DNA of 64,000 nucleotides from Candidatus Manganitrophaceae bacterium (GCA_016200325.1 JACQEZ010000004.1:1-64000); one strand, 5' to 3'; shown: positions 1 through 9,345, counted from the first letter of the stretch. Numbers and translations: made by a program. Notes: generated by a model from the letters alone, not told the origin.

Positions 1-328
1 CACGCTTATCCCACCGTGACAGCGCCGGGGGAAGATGACCCTGCTTCCGCGATGACCGGAAGCCGCTTCATCCTACCTCCTCTTCCCCGATGCTGGAAAC
101 ACCGAGGGGGCCAAATCGGCTGCGTCGGGGAAGAGAGAGGTCTCCTCTCGGCATCCCCTTCAAAAGCGAACCCAAAGAAAATCAAGAGAACGGGCCGACT
201 TCCCTATTGTCTCCGAACGCTCCCTTTAACGAATTGTTTACACAAGCTTGACCCCGCTGCAATGTCGGTCTGCTTAAATGAAGGTGATTAAAATGGAGAA
301 GCCCCCAACCGACAGGAGGAATAAAGAG
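1..328. other. Window edge, no recognisable gene
   Basis: I see no credible coding region here; the short open frames have no recognisable motif or ribosome-binding site. The stretch presumably carries the leader or promoter of the nucleotidyltransferase that starts at 329. An AT-richer patch around 225-290 is the likeliest promoter area, but no convincing -35/-10 pair with normal spacing can be picked out. Confidence 0.4.
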
Positions 329-1300
329 ATGCGTGACCTTCAAGGAACCGATCGATGCGGAATCGTTTTGGCGGCAGGAGAGGGACGGCGGCTGCAGCCG
401 CTGATCCGCCAATGGCGCGGAGATGACCTGCCGAAACAATATGTCCCCTTTACCGGAGAGCGCTCTCTGCTGGAGCAGGCGCTCCAACGGGCGGAGCGGT
501 TGATCCCGCCGGGGCAGATTTTCACCATCATCGACCGGAAACACCTCCGCTTCCAGGAGGTCTGGCAGCAGCTCGCCGGCCGCTCCCGCGGGACGGTGAT
601 CTTCCAGCCTCAGAACAAAGAGACCGGTCCCGGCATCCTCCTCCCGCTGCTGCACGCATACAAGCACTTTCCCGAAGCGACCGTGGCGATCTTCCCGTCG
701 GATCATTATGTCCGCGAGGAGGGGCTCTTCAGCGACCATGTCGATCTCGCCTTCCGTCTCGTGGCGGAGGAGCCTTCCCGTCTGATCCTCCTCGGCATGA
801 GGCCGACCGGACCGGAGACGGAATACGGCTACCTTCTTCCGGGAGAAGCACTCCCGAAGTTAGCCCCTTCCGGGGCGCGGCAGGTGACCCGGTTTATTGA
901 AAAACCGACGCCGCTCGTCGCCGCCGAGCTGCTCCGCCAAGGGGGGCTTTGGAACACGATGATCCTGGTGGCCAAAGTGGCCCGTCTCTGGGAACTGTCC
1001 CGCGCGGCGGCCCCCGAGTTGACCGGTCAGATGGAGAAGCTTCTGCAGATCCTCGGAACCTCCGGGGAAGAGGCCGCCGCCGAAGCGCTCTATCGAGAGA
1101 TTCCATCGGTCAATTTCTCTAAAGCGCTGCTGGAGCGCTTTCCGCAAATCGATCTGAACGCATTGGCGGTCCTGCCGGTGCGCGGGGTTTACTGGAGCGA
1201 TTGGGGATCGATTCAACGGGTCATGGGCGATCTTCGCGCCATCGGCTCCTTCAATACGGTCGGCGCGATGAAAGAAGAAGAGCATCTCGTGGCCCGCTAA
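329..1300 (+). CDS. Mannose-1-phosphate guanylyltransferase-like sugar nucleotidyltransferase
   Basis: Predicted cytosolic enzyme that transfers a nucleotide onto a sugar 1-phosphate, most likely GTP plus mannose-1-phosphate giving GDP-mannose for surface polysaccharide. The nucleotide-binding signature LAAGEGRRLQPL lies at residues 14-25, followed by LPKQY, an FPSDHY segment near residue 121 and FIEKPT near residue 188, all typical of the NTP_transferase family. At 323 residues it is the short form without the fused phosphomannose isomerase domain. I chose the ATG at 329 because AGGAGGA ends 8 bases before it; in-frame ATGs at 278 and 293 lack such a site. uppP follows 72 bases downstream. 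GDP-mannose specificity is inferred; another NDP-sugar is possible. Confidence 0.75.
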   Translation: MRDLQGTDRCGIVLAAGEGRRLQPLIRQWRGDDLPKQYVPFTGERSLLEQALQRAERLIPPGQIFTIIDRKHLRFQEVWQQLAGRSRGTVIFQPQNKETGPGILLPLLHAYKHFPEATVAIFPSDHYVREEGLFSDHVDLAFRLVAEEPSRLILLGMRPTGPETEYGYLLPGEALPKLAPSGARQVTRFIEKPTPLVAAELLRQGGLWNTMILVAKVARLWELSRAAAPELTGQMEKLLQILGTSGEEAAAEALYREIPSVNFSKALLERFPQIDLNALAVLPVRGVYWSDWGSIQRVMGDLRAIGSFNTVGAMKEEEHLVAR

Positions 1301-1372
1301 ACCGCGCCGAATCTCCATTGACGAACCGGGCCGGTTGCAAGTACAATCGGACCGGGAGGTTTTATCTTCGGC

Positions 1373-2176
1373 ATGACAGATTTGGTGAACGCGGTCATTC
1401 TCGGCGTGGTGGAGGGATTGACCGAATTTATTCCGGTCTCCTCGACCGGCCATCTGATCATCGCCGGACATTTCCTCGGCTTCGAAGGGGCCAAGGCTTC
1501 CACTTTTGAAGTCTTCATCCAGCTCGGCGCCATCCTCGCCGTCGTCGTCGTCTACAAAGAACGTTTTCTTCACCTCCTCGATTTCTCCGGCAAAAAAGGC
1601 TTCAACGGTTTCAACGGAATTCTCCTCCTGGGGCTGACGACCGCCCCGGCCCTTCTGTTTGGTTTCCTCGCCCACAAATTTATCAAAGAGCATCTTTTCA
1701 ACACCACGACCGTGGCGATCGGCCTCGCCGTCGGCGGCGTCGGCATCCTCCTCGCCGAGCGTTTTCTCCCCAAGCCGGACAAACAGCGGCTCGATTCGCT
1801 GCAACCGAAAGATGCGCTGCTGATCGGCCTTTTCCAATGTCTGGCCCTCTGGCCGGGGATGTCCCGCTCCGGCTCGACCATTGTCGGCGGGATGGTTCTC
1901 GGGACCGAAAGAAAAACGGCGGCCGAGTACTCTTTTCTCGCCGCCGTCCCGGTGATGTTCGCCGCCACCATCTATGACCTCTACAAAAACCGCGCCCTCT
2001 TGCAGGCCTCCGATATCCCGCTCTTCGCCGTCGGCTTTGTCGTCTCGTTTGTCGCCGCCTGGCTCGCCGTAAGATCGTTTATTCAGCTCCTCACCCGCTA
2101 CACATTGACCCCCTTTGGATGGTACCGAATCGGGGTGGCGATCTTGCTCCTGCTGCTTCTCGGAACCGGATCGTGA
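1373..2176 (+). CDS. Undecaprenyl-diphosphatase UppP (BacA)
   Basis: Integral membrane phosphatase that converts undecaprenyl diphosphate to the monophosphate, recycling the lipid carrier for peptidoglycan and O-antigen synthesis. Both family signatures are present: EGLTEFIPVSSTGH at residues 14-27 and PGMSRSGST near residue 161, together forming the active site. The rest is hydrophobic with about eight membrane segments. The length of 267 residues is normal. It faces cysA convergently; the 232 bases between them (2177-2408) hold no gene and no clear hairpin terminator. Confidence 0.93.
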   Translation: MTDLVNAVILGVVEGLTEFIPVSSTGHLIIAGHFLGFEGAKASTFEVFIQLGAILAVVVVYKERFLHLLDFSGKKGFNGFNGILLLGLTTAPALLFGFLAHKFIKEHLFNTTTVAIGLAVGGVGILLAERFLPKPDKQRLDSLQPKDALLIGLFQCLALWPGMSRSGSTIVGGMVLGTERKTAAEYSFLAAVPVMFAATIYDLYKNRALLQASDIPLFAVGFVVSFVAAWLAVRSFIQLLTRYTLTPFGWYRIGVAILLLLLLGTGS

Positions 2177-2408
2177 TTCGACCTTAGACCGACCGAAAAA
2201 ATCGACTTGGGAACATCAGGAGGATGATCCTTCGATGCCTTCGACCTAGGTCTCAATGATGTACCGGTTGGAAGAGAAGAAGGACTTGGAGAGATGAAAG
2301 CCAGAAGACAGGACACCTAATTAAAAGAGAGAGAACGAACGTTCAGATCAGATCCGGAAAACCCTTCTCGGCATTCCGGCCGGGCGGCGAGTCGAGCCGA
2401 TCATTACA

Positions 2409-3476
2409 TTAGATCCCTTCACCTTGATAAACAGTCCAGTGCCTCGGCTGGACAAAGACCGCCTCCCCCACCTTCAACCCCAGCTCCAGATAGCGCTCTT
2501 TGCTCAACTCCGCATCGATCATCCCGCCGGTGTCCTGCCGGTGGAGCTGCAGGCGGACCACCGAGCCGACCCGATGGATATGGCGGATCGTCGCCGCGAT
2601 CGCCGGCTGGCCGTTGCGATGCCGCTTGATTTCGATGTCGTGGGGACGGACATAGGCGACGGCGGGGGCGTCTTGAACGGCCGCATGCTCCGGGGCGTCG
2701 ATCTCGATCGGGCCGATCTGGATCCGCCCCGCATCGACCCGTCCGTGAAAAAGATTTACATTGCCGAGAAAATTATAGACGAATGGATTGGCCGGATGAT
2801 CATAGACCTCTTCCGGCGTGCCGACCTGCTCGATCTGCCCTTTGTTCATGACGACGACCCGGTCGGCCACCTCCAGCGCTTCTTCCTGGTCGTGCGTGAC
2901 GAAAACACTCGTAATGTGTAATTCATCGTGCAGCCGACGGAGCCAGAGTCGGAGCTCCTGCCGGATCTTGGCATCGAGCGCGCCGAACGGCTCGTCGAGC
3001 AAAAGCATCTTCGGTTCGACCGCCAGCGCCCGGGCGAGCGCCACCCGCTGCCGCTGCCCCCCGGAGAGCTGCGAGGGATATTGCCGCTCCATCCGATCGA
3101 GCTGGACAAGCTGAAGCAGGGAGTGGACCTTGGCCCGAATCTCCTCCGCCGAGGGGCGGCTATGTCGGGGACGGACCCGCAGGCCGAAGGCGACATTCTC
3201 AAAAACGGTCATATGTTTGAAGAGGGCATAGTGCTGAAAGACGAAGCCGACATGCCGGTCGCGAACGCTTCGGTCGGTCGCATTCTCCCCGTGAAAAAGG
3301 ATCACCCCGCCGTCGGAACTTTCGAGCCCCGCCATGATCCGCAACAACGTCGTTTTGCCGGAGCCGGAGGGGCCGAGCAGCGCCACCAGCTCGCCGGTGG
3401 CAATCGTCAGATTAATCTCTTTCAACGCATAGAATTCGCCGAATTGTTTGGTGATCTGACGAATTTCGATGCTCAT
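2409..3476 (-). CDS. Sulfate/thiosulfate ABC transporter ATP-binding protein CysA
   Basis: ATPase subunit that energises sulfate import through CysT-CysW. Walker A GPSGSGKT is at residues 35-42, the Q-loop glutamine near 81, the signature LSGGQRQR at 137-144, Walker B MLLLDE at 157-162 and the switch histidine in VTHDQEE near 195. About 110 residues follow the ATPase domain and match a TOBE-type C-terminal region as in CysA/PotA. Length 355 is normal. It is the last gene of the sulfate operon and lies 243 bases after cysW, a longer gap than between the other transporter genes. Other members of the CysA/PotA/FbpC group look similar; the neighbouring CysT, CysW and sulfate-binding protein fix the assignment. 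Confidence 0.93.
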   Translation of the reverse strand: MSIEIRQITKQFGEFYALKEINLTIATGELVALLGPSGSGKTTLLRIMAGLESSDGGVILFHGENATDRSVRDRHVGFVFQHYALFKHMTVFENVAFGLRVRPRHSRPSAEEIRAKVHSLLQLVQLDRMERQYPSQLSGGQRQRVALARALAVEPKMLLLDEPFGALDAKIRQELRLWLRRLHDELHITSVFVTHDQEEALEVADRVVVMNKGQIEQVGTPEEVYDHPANPFVYNFLGNVNLFHGRVDAGRIQIGPIEIDAPEHAAVQDAPAVAYVRPHDIEIKRHRNGQPAIAATIRHIHRVGSVVRLQLHRQDTGGMIDAELSKERYLELGLKVGEAVFVQPRHWTVYQGEGI

Positions 3477-3719
3477 TGAATCGTCCCCTTTTTGATTCTA
3501 CGGTATTCCCTGCATGGGCCTTTCGGCATTTTAAACCAAAGGCGAAAAAAGTGCAAAAGGAGTTTTTCACGCCGGGCCTGAGACCGCGCAGCGATGCGCC
3601 GGACGATCAGGAGAAATCCCTTTTGGGGGCCCGTGCGGAGTGCTCCGCCGACCGAGGTCGTCGATCGGCTGGAGAAAAGATGGGAAGGGGTTCGGATCGA
3701 TATTGAAAGATTCATTGAT

Positions 3720-4601
3720 TCAATGCGGGCCGCGCGGCGTCCCCTGCCGCTCTGTTTTCCATTCGATAAACCGCTTCACCACCAGCGTAACCAACGCCAG
3801 CATCGCCAGGAGCGAGGCGATGGCGAACGCGGCGACGAAGTTATATTCGTTGTAGAGAATTTCGACATGCAACGGCATGGTGTTGGTCAGCCCGCGGATA
3901 TGCCCCGAGACGACCGAGACCGCTCCGAACTCTCCCATCGCCCGCGCATTGCAGAGGATCACGCCGTAAAGCAACCCCCACTTGATATTCGGGACGGTGA
4001 TCCGAAAGAAGGTCTGCCAGCCGCTCGCCCCAAGCACAATCGCCGCCTCTTCTTCTTCAGTCCCCTGCGCTTGCATCAGCGGAATCAGCTCCCGCGCCAC
4101 GAAGGGGAAGGTGACGAAGATCGTGGCGAGGACGATCCCCGGAACGGCGAAGATGATCTTAAGATCGTGATCCCGCAGCCAAGGGCCGAGCCATCCTTGG
4201 AGGCCGAAGAGAAGGACAAAGATCATCCCCGCAATCACGGGAGAGACGGCAAAGGGAAGATCGATCAAGGTCGTCAGGACATTCTTACCGACAAAATCGA
4301 ACTTGGCGATCGCCCAGGCCGCGGCAATGCCGAAAATTAAATTGAGCGGCACCGCAATTCCCGCCGTCAGCAGCGTCAGCCGGATCGCCGACCAGGCCTC
4401 CGGATCTTGAAATGAAGCGAGGTAGAGGCCGACCCCTTTTTGAAGCGCCTCGGCGAAGATCACCACCAGCGGGACAAGCAAGAAGATCCCGAGAAACAAG
4501 AGCGCCAGCCCGATCAGCAGCCATCGGACGACCCACGGCTCGGTCTGTGCCCGGGTCAGCACGCTCCCCCCGCCTCCCTTCACCCTGCCTGATGCAAACA
4601 T
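3720..4601 (-). CDS. Sulfate ABC transporter permease CysW
   Basis: Inner-membrane permease that forms a heterodimer with CysT. It has about six transmembrane segments and the cytoplasmic loop that docks to CysA (EEEAAIVLGASGWQTFFRIT). MGEFGAVSVVSGHI, typical of CysW, lies beyond the loop. I place the start at the ATG at 4601 because GGAGAGAGGA sits directly upstream and this puts the gene 25 bases after the cysT stop; an upstream frame extension would run into cysT. The product is 293 residues, as expected for the family. Confidence 0.9.
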   Translation of the reverse strand: MFASGRVKGGGGSVLTRAQTEPWVVRWLLIGLALLFLGIFLLVPLVVIFAEALQKGVGLYLASFQDPEAWSAIRLTLLTAGIAVPLNLIFGIAAAWAIAKFDFVGKNVLTTLIDLPFAVSPVIAGMIFVLLFGLQGWLGPWLRDHDLKIIFAVPGIVLATIFVTFPFVARELIPLMQAQGTEEEEAAIVLGASGWQTFFRITVPNIKWGLLYGVILCNARAMGEFGAVSVVSGHIRGLTNTMPLHVEILYNEYNFVAAFAIASLLAMLALVTLVVKRFIEWKTERQGTPRGPH

Positions 4602-4626
4602 CCTCTCTCCTACCGTGATAGGGTTG

Positions 4627-5457
4627 CTACAATGCCGCGAGGCGGTTTCGGCTCCACCACTGGAGCAGATTAATCGCCAGGAGCAGGAGGAACGACACCC
4701 CCAGCATGACGACGGCAAGCGCCGTCGCCCCGGCGTAATCGAACTGCTCCAGCTTCGTCATGATCAGCAGCGGGGTGATTTCCGTCCGCATCGGCATGTT
4801 GCCGGAGATGAAGACCACCGAGCCGTACTCCCCGAGCGCTCGCGCAAACGCCAGCGCAAAGCCGGTGAGCAGCGCCGGCATCAGGGTCGGCAAGATCACC
4901 CGGAAGAAGACCTGCCAGCGGCTCGCCCCCAGCGTGGTCGCCGCCTCTTCGAACTCCGGATGAAAATCCTCCAAGACCGGCTGCACCGTTCGAACGACGA
5001 AGGGCAGCCCGATAAAGGTCAATGCGATGACCACCCCGAGCGGCGCGTAGGCCACTTTGATTCCAAGCGGCTCCAGATATTGACCGATCCATCCCCTGCT
5101 GGAGTAAACGGTCGTCAGCGCAATCCCTCCGACCGCGGTCGGGAGGGCAAAAGGAAGATCGACCAATCCGTCGACGATCCGCTTGCCGGGAAATGAATAC
5201 CGGACAAGCACCCAGGAGACGAGCAGCCCGAAGAGGACATTCACCAGCGCCGCCACGAGCGACGCCCCCAGGCTTAACCGGTAGGAGGCCAACGCCCGGG
5301 GGGAGGCGATCGTCTCCCAAAACTGTCCCCAGCTCAGCGTCATCGTCCGGAGAAAAAGGGTGGAGAGGGGGATCAGGACGATAAATCCGAGGTAAAAAAG
5401 GGTAAACCCCATTGCCAGTCCAAACCCCGGAAGGATGCTCTTTTGTTTGAAGCCCAT
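4627..5457 (-). CDS. Sulfate ABC transporter permease CysT (CysU)
   Basis: The second permease subunit, paralogous to CysW. It has six predicted membrane helices, the ATPase-docking loop EEAATTLGASRWQVFFRVIL, and the ARALGEYGSVVFISGNMP segment found in CysT. Length 276 is standard. It lies between the sulfate-binding protein and cysW. The 141 bases upstream of it contain a strong G/C-run hairpin that may set the ratio of binding protein to permease. Confidence 0.92.
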   Translation of the reverse strand: MGFKQKSILPGFGLAMGFTLFYLGFIVLIPLSTLFLRTMTLSWGQFWETIASPRALASYRLSLGASLVAALVNVLFGLLVSWVLVRYSFPGKRIVDGLVDLPFALPTAVGGIALTTVYSSRGWIGQYLEPLGIKVAYAPLGVVIALTFIGLPFVVRTVQPVLEDFHPEFEEAATTLGASRWQVFFRVILPTLMPALLTGFALAFARALGEYGSVVFISGNMPMRTEITPLLIMTKLEQFDYAGATALAVVMLGVSFLLLLAINLLQWWSRNRLAAL

Positions 5458-5508
5458 CTAAACCGCGCTCCTTAAAACATTTTCGGGAAAATCGGCTCCT
5501 TCAACACG

Positions 5509-5581
5509 CCGGCCCTGAGCCTCGTCGAAGGGTGCCCGTCAGGGGGGGGGACGATCCGGCTGGCCCCGGACCCTCCCCCCC
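5509..5581. repeat. G/C-run hairpin with a REP-like unit between sbp and cysT
   Basis: A run of nine G (5532-5540) faces a run of seven C (5575-5581) plus flanking complementary bases, which would fold into a very stable hairpin in the operon transcript. Next to it (about 5511-5533) lies CCTGAGCCTCGTCGAAGGG, close to the CCCTTCGACAGGCTCAGGG unit found as a dispersed repeat in many bacterial genomes. No poly-U tract follows on the minus strand, so it is more likely an RNA-stability or attenuation element than a full terminator. The sequence is seen; the role is inferred. Confidence 0.5.
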
Positions 5582-5598
5582 GCTCCTGAGCCGACCGC

Positions 5599-6615
5599 TT
5601 AGCCGCCCGGCTGATAGATCTGATCAAAAACGCCGCCATCGGCAAAGTGGGTCTTTTGCGCCTTCTGCCAGCCGCCGAAGACCTCGTCGATGGTGAAGAG
5701 GGTCACCTTCGGAAATTGATCGGCATGTTTGGACGCAACCGATTCAAGCCGCGGCCGGTAAAAATGCTTCGCTGCAATCTCCTGCCCCTCCTCCGAATAA
5801 AGATAGTCGAGATACGCTTGCGCCACCGCCCGGGTGCCGCGCCGGTCGACCACTTTATCGACCAGAGCGACCGGCGGCTCAGCCAAGATGCTGATCGACG
5901 GCGCGATGACCTCGAACTTTCCCTTGCCGATCTCATTGATGGCGAGGAGCGCCTCATTTTCCCAGGCGATCAGCACATCTCCGATTCCCCGTTCCACAAA
6001 GGTCGTCGTCGCCCCCCGCGCGCCGGAGTCGAGCACAGGCACGTTCTTATAGACCTGGGTCACATACTCTTTCGCCTTCCCCTCGTCCCCGCCGTTCTTT
6101 TTCAGCGCATATCCCCACGCGGCCAAATAATTCCACCGCGCGCCGCCGGAGGTCTTCGGGTTTGGGGTGATGACCGAGACCCCCGGCTTGGCGAGATCTT
6201 CCCAACCTTTGATCCCCTTCGGATTTCCCTTTCGGACCAAAAAGACGATCGTCGAAGTGTAGGGCGCGCTGTTGTTCGGAAGACGCGATTGCCAATTCTT
6301 CGGAAGCAGACCGGCTTTCTCCGAGATGGCATCGATGTCATAGGCGAGCGCCAAGGTGACCACATCGGCTTCGAGGCCGTCGATGACGGCGCGCGCCTGC
6401 TTTCCCGATCCGCCATGGGATTGTTTGACCGTCACATTCTGTCCGTTTTTCTCCTTCCACTTTTTTGAGAAGGCGGTGTTGAACTCTTGATAAAGCTCCC
6501 GTGTGGGGTCATAGGAAGCGTTCAGCAGCATGATGTCCGCCGCTGGTAGCGTTTGGGTTTTCCCAAACGCTACCAGGAGGCTGGAGAGAATAAAGAGCCA
6601 AACTTTATTTGACAT
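5599..6615 (-). CDS. Periplasmic sulfate-binding protein (Sbp/CysP)
   Basis: Periplasmic receptor that delivers sulfate or thiosulfate to CysT-CysW. A signal peptide occupies about residues 1-26. The mature part opens with [14 protein letters not shown] and contains [11 protein letters not shown] and EADVVTLAL, the conserved ligand-binding segments of this family. The length of 338 residues is typical. It is preceded by a porin gene 35 bases upstream, so the operon supplies both outer-membrane passage and periplasmic capture. Sulfate and thiosulfate binders cannot be told apart by eye. Confidence 0.93.
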   Translation of the reverse strand: MSNKVWLFILSSLLVAFGKTQTLPAADIMLLNASYDPTRELYQEFNTAFSKKWKEKNGQNVTVKQSHGGSGKQARAVIDGLEADVVTLALAYDIDAISEKAGLLPKNWQSRLPNNSAPYTSTIVFLVRKGNPKGIKGWEDLAKPGVSVITPNPKTSGGARWNYLAAWGYALKKNGGDEGKAKEYVTQVYKNVPVLDSGARGATTTFVERGIGDVLIAWENEALLAINEIGKGKFEVIAPSISILAEPPVALVDKVVDRRGTRAVAQAYLDYLYSEEGQEIAAKHFYRPRLESVASKHADQFPKVTLFTIDEVFGGWQKAQKTHFADGGVFDQIYQPGG

Positions 6616-6650
6616 GATCGATCTCCTAAACGAGCGTGTCTATCATCCGG

Positions 6651-8024
6651 TTAAAATGCGATCTGGGATCGGCCCAAAAAGGCCTTTTCCTTTTCACGAT
6701 TCCCTCTGACGGCCCCCCCCTCGAATTCAGTCAGCTCATAGTCGAACATAAACTTCACCACTTTATTCAAATACCAGTTGACCCCGGCGGCCTTTGCCTT
6801 CGCCTCTCGCGCCGACTTGGTCGGATCGGCAAAAAGAGGAAAGGCATCCCGGTCAACGGTCAACACATTATAACGGGCAGCCACTTCAAAAGCACCCCAT
6901 TTCCCCGATCCGGGATCGAATGGACGAAGCGGAGAGACGCTTCCATAAGAATTTTTTTCCCCTGTCAGTAAGTAGGAGACGGTCGCTTGCCAGGCAGTGT
7001 TCTTGACTTTTTCCGTCGCCGGATCTCTTCGGAGCTCTTGCGAGGAGCGGACATATTCTCCGATCAGACCGAATGACCCCCAATAATAATAAGCCTGCGG
7101 CGAAATTCGGAATCGGGCCCCGTCTGCGAGGGTGGCGGAGGTGGCTGTCGTTCCTGATCGGTATTGAAAAAAAACTTGCTGACCGACCGTGATGTAGGAG
7201 GGAAGCCCTGCGGCTGTGAGGGTTCCGTGTGTCACTCCATAGCTGCTGGCAATGCCGGCACCGAACCCTTGAATCGGCTCAAAGTTAATTCGTTTAAAGG
7301 GCTGAAGGAAGATGCGTCCGACAACATCTTTGTTCGTGTCACTATCGATGTCGGCGCTACCACCGTCTGGGACACCATTAAAGACACCGACTGCATAAGC
7401 AAAAACGCTGCTGGGTGTCTCTCCATAAAGCTCCAGACCGATATCTCGATTGGGAACCAAGTCGGTCGGCAATGCCCGCTCGACAAAACGAAGGTCGGTA
7501 TCGGCTTGAAGGCGTTCCAACCCAAAGGGCGCTTTCGACTTCCCGATTTGGATGTTCGCCAACAGGAGGAAGCGAAGATCGAAATAGGCGTCCTGGATAA
7601 CTGTTTTCCCTTGCCCAAAATCGGGGATGATTTTAAAGTCGATATTACGATAAAGGGTCCCTTCCAGGATCGGCCGAACACGGCTGAGAACGAAGGTATC
7701 TGCGCCGGGCTGAAGAAATCGCGCGTCTGCTTGGATCACCCCTCGAAATCTGAGCTGGAATTGGCCGTCGGACGATTGAATCGAAAACCCCTCTTTCCCG
7801 GAAACCAAACTGGGCCCCTCTTTTGTCTTTTCCGCTGTCTTTTCCGCCACCCCCTCTTGCTGTAATTCAAAACGCCGCTCCAAAATTCGTACTTTTTGAT
7901 CCAAATGATCGACCTTTTCTTCAACCGATTTCGAGGAAGAGGCCCCGTCCTCCTGCGAGAAGACGAACTCGACCGTCATGAAGAGAAGCGCTGCTGTCAA
8001 AACAAAGATGCGGAAAGAGGTCAT
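6651..8024 (-). CDS. Phosphate-selective porin O/P-type outer-membrane channel
   Basis: Outer-membrane beta-barrel of 457 residues. It has a signal peptide ending near residue 23, then a short coiled coil (about residues 33-60, rich in K, E, L and R heptads), then alternating beta-strand sequence, and it ends in phenylalanine as barrel proteins do. The pattern is that of the OprP/OprO family, which also includes channels for other oxyanions. Its place between a DUF2292 gene and the sulfate-binding protein argues that the substrate here is sulfate or thiosulfate rather than phosphate. The family is fairly sure; the selectivity is inferred from context. Confidence 0.75.
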   Translation of the reverse strand: MTSFRIFVLTAALLFMTVEFVFSQEDGASSSKSVEEKVDHLDQKVRILERRFELQQEGVAEKTAEKTKEGPSLVSGKEGFSIQSSDGQFQLRFRGVIQADARFLQPGADTFVLSRVRPILEGTLYRNIDFKIIPDFGQGKTVIQDAYFDLRFLLLANIQIGKSKAPFGLERLQADTDLRFVERALPTDLVPNRDIGLELYGETPSSVFAYAVGVFNGVPDGGSADIDSDTNKDVVGRIFLQPFKRINFEPIQGFGAGIASSYGVTHGTLTAAGLPSYITVGQQVFFQYRSGTTATSATLADGARFRISPQAYYYWGSFGLIGEYVRSSQELRRDPATEKVKNTAWQATVSYLLTGEKNSYGSVSPLRPFDPGSGKWGAFEVAARYNVLTVDRDAFPLFADPTKSAREAKAKAAGVNWYLNKVVKFMFDYELTEFEGGAVRGNREKEKAFLGRSQIAF

Positions 8025-8125
8025 TTACCAATACTCCTTATTCGACGTCAGTCCCTCCGGTGGTCCGGTCAGTCTCTGAACAAAGATACAAGTGGCCTCC
8101 AGCGGCCTGGTCGGCTTCAATTCGT

Positions 8126-8320
8126 TTAAAACGCGCCTTGCCGATCCGATCTCTCTGATTTGCCGACCGGATCGAATCGCACCTTCTCTTTGCGCTCGAT
8201 CTGAACCACTTTCGAATCGTGGATGACGATCTCGACCGATCCGTATCGAATATTTCTAACCGCGAGAAGGATCTCCCGGTCGATCTCTCCATCCTCTCCA
8301 GCCGCTCTTTTCCGATCCAT
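8126..8320 (-). CDS. DUF2292 (YezD-like) small protein
   Basis: A 64-residue protein whose core, NIRYGSVEIVIHDSKVVQIE, is the DUF2292 signature; members are found next to sulfate and cysteine genes, for example YezD in Bacillus. The biochemical role is not known to me. I prefer the ATG at 8320, because GGAGG lies five bases before it, over the ATG at 8332, which overlaps that same ribosome site. It sits between the Rrf2 regulator and the porin in the sulfate operon. The basic C-terminal tail is not conserved in a way I can interpret. Confidence 0.8.
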   Translation of the reverse strand: MDRKRAAGEDGEIDREILLAVRNIRYGSVEIVIHDSKVVQIERKEKVRFDPVGKSERSDRQGAF

Positions 8321-8373
8321 GGAATCCTCCATTCAATCGATCAATAAAGTAGATTAATTTGGTCAAAAAAATT

Positions 8374-8835
8374 TCAGATGTGAAACATCAGCGCTTCTTT
8401 CCGCCTCGCGGTCTGCATTTCGACATTCTTGAGCAAATCGGCCAAGCTCGTCCCATCCAAGATTCGGGCGGTCTCATCGCGGACTTCTTTCATGACCAAC
8501 CGGATGCCGCAGTTGATTTCATCTTGACACTCGTCACACCGACGATAGGCGGTCTGGCTGACACAGGGGAGCGGCGCAAGCGGTCCATCCAAGATTCGAA
8601 TCACCTCTCCCAAGGTGATGTTGTCGGGCGGACGACCGAGAAAATAGCCCCCCCCTTTTCCCTTTTTACTCTGTAGTATTCCTTTGTTCTTTAGGGTCAG
8701 CAGAATCAGTTCGAGGAACTTTTTGGGAATCCCTTCCTTTTCCGCCAGCTCTGAAATCAGAATGGGACCCCGGCCATACTCCTTGGTCAGGAGGGTCAAT
8801 GCTTGGAGTGCATATTTTGCTTTTTTAGAGAGCAT
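8374..8835 (-). CDS. Rrf2-family transcriptional regulator (CymR/IscR-like)
   Basis: DNA-binding regulator of 153 residues at the head of the sulfate operon. Residues 1-65 form the winged helix typical of Rrf2 proteins (MLSKKAKYALQALT start, then the KKGKGGGYFLG wing). Four cysteines at about 91, 100, 103 and 109 lie where IscR carries its [2Fe-2S] ligands, so it may sense Fe-S or cysteine status; CymR, the sulfur regulator, lacks such a cluster. I chose the ATG at 8835, which matches the family start. A direct repeat lies 12 bases upstream and could be its own operator. Control of the sulfate genes is inferred from position. Confidence 0.87.
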   Translation of the reverse strand: MLSKKAKYALQALTLLTKEYGRGPILISELAEKEGIPKKFLELILLTLKNKGILQSKKGKGGGYFLGRPPDNITLGEVIRILDGPLAPLPCVSQTAYRRCDECQDEINCGIRLVMKEVRDETARILDGTSLADLLKNVEMQTARRKEALMFHI

Positions 8836-8846
8836 ATTGTATTCCC

Positions 8847-8863
8847 TATAGACTTTATAGACT
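8847..8863 (-). promoter_or_regulatory. Candidate operator upstream of the Rrf2 gene
   Basis: Two exact copies of TATAGACT (8847-8854 and 8856-8863) stand one base apart, 12 bases before the regulator's start codon. An AT-rich site of this size in this place fits autoregulation by a dimeric Rrf2 protein. No binding data are implied. Confidence 0.4.
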
Positions 8864-9132
8864 ATTAACCGAGCGATTGTCAACCTCTTTCATATTCATT
8901 AGAAAAAAAATTCTTCCAAGTAACAATACCGATCCCATTCGCCCGCTTAACAAGAAATTCACCCTCCGTTGATTTTCCCCCAACATCGTTTTGTTTCAAT
9001 TGAAGTAGGTAAGAACCAAAGGGGATAAATAGACAAACAAAGGAGGATGCTTTCCTGATCATCGGATCGCTGATGACGCCGAAGCAAGGAACGGAACGAT
9101 AACACGAGCGATAAACCGGAAGGAGCCACACA

Positions 9133-9345
9133 ATGACCTGCCCTTATCTCAACACCATGAGGAGCATCGCCGGAACGTCCCATTGCTGCGCGACCGAATC
9201 GGCCTTTGAGCCGAGTTCCTTTGAACTCGCCGATTATTGCACCTCCCGATTGTATCGGTGGTGTCCGCTTTATCGTCAGACGGTCGCAGCACCGCCGATC
9301 CATTTGATCCACCCAGTGTCCCAGAAGACGCGCCCGGCCGTATGA
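9133..9345 (+). CDS. Small cysteine-rich protein, CPY...YC...CPLY type
   Basis: A 70-residue protein with cysteines at 3, 18, 19, 36 and 44, the last two in YCTSRLYRWCPLYR. It has a good ribosome site (AGGAG, seven bases before the ATG). I recall short proteins with this CPY...YC...CPLY pattern from Nitrospirota and Desulfobacterota genomes, but know no function for them; metal or Fe-S binding is plausible. It is divergent from the Rrf2 gene and 134 bases ahead of a second small cysteine protein. The 297 bases upstream (8836-9132) hold only the presumed divergent promoters. Confidence 0.6.
   Translation: MTCPYLNTMRSIAGTSHCCATESAFEPSSFELADYCTSRLYRWCPLYRQTVAAPPIHLIHPVSQKTRPAV

Noticed and set aside
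860-1837. 325-residue open frame on the minus strand
   Set aside because: It is antisense to the end of the nucleotidyltransferase and to uppP, whose motifs are clear; its composition (E, D, R and G rich) is typical of a mirror frame in GC-rich DNA.
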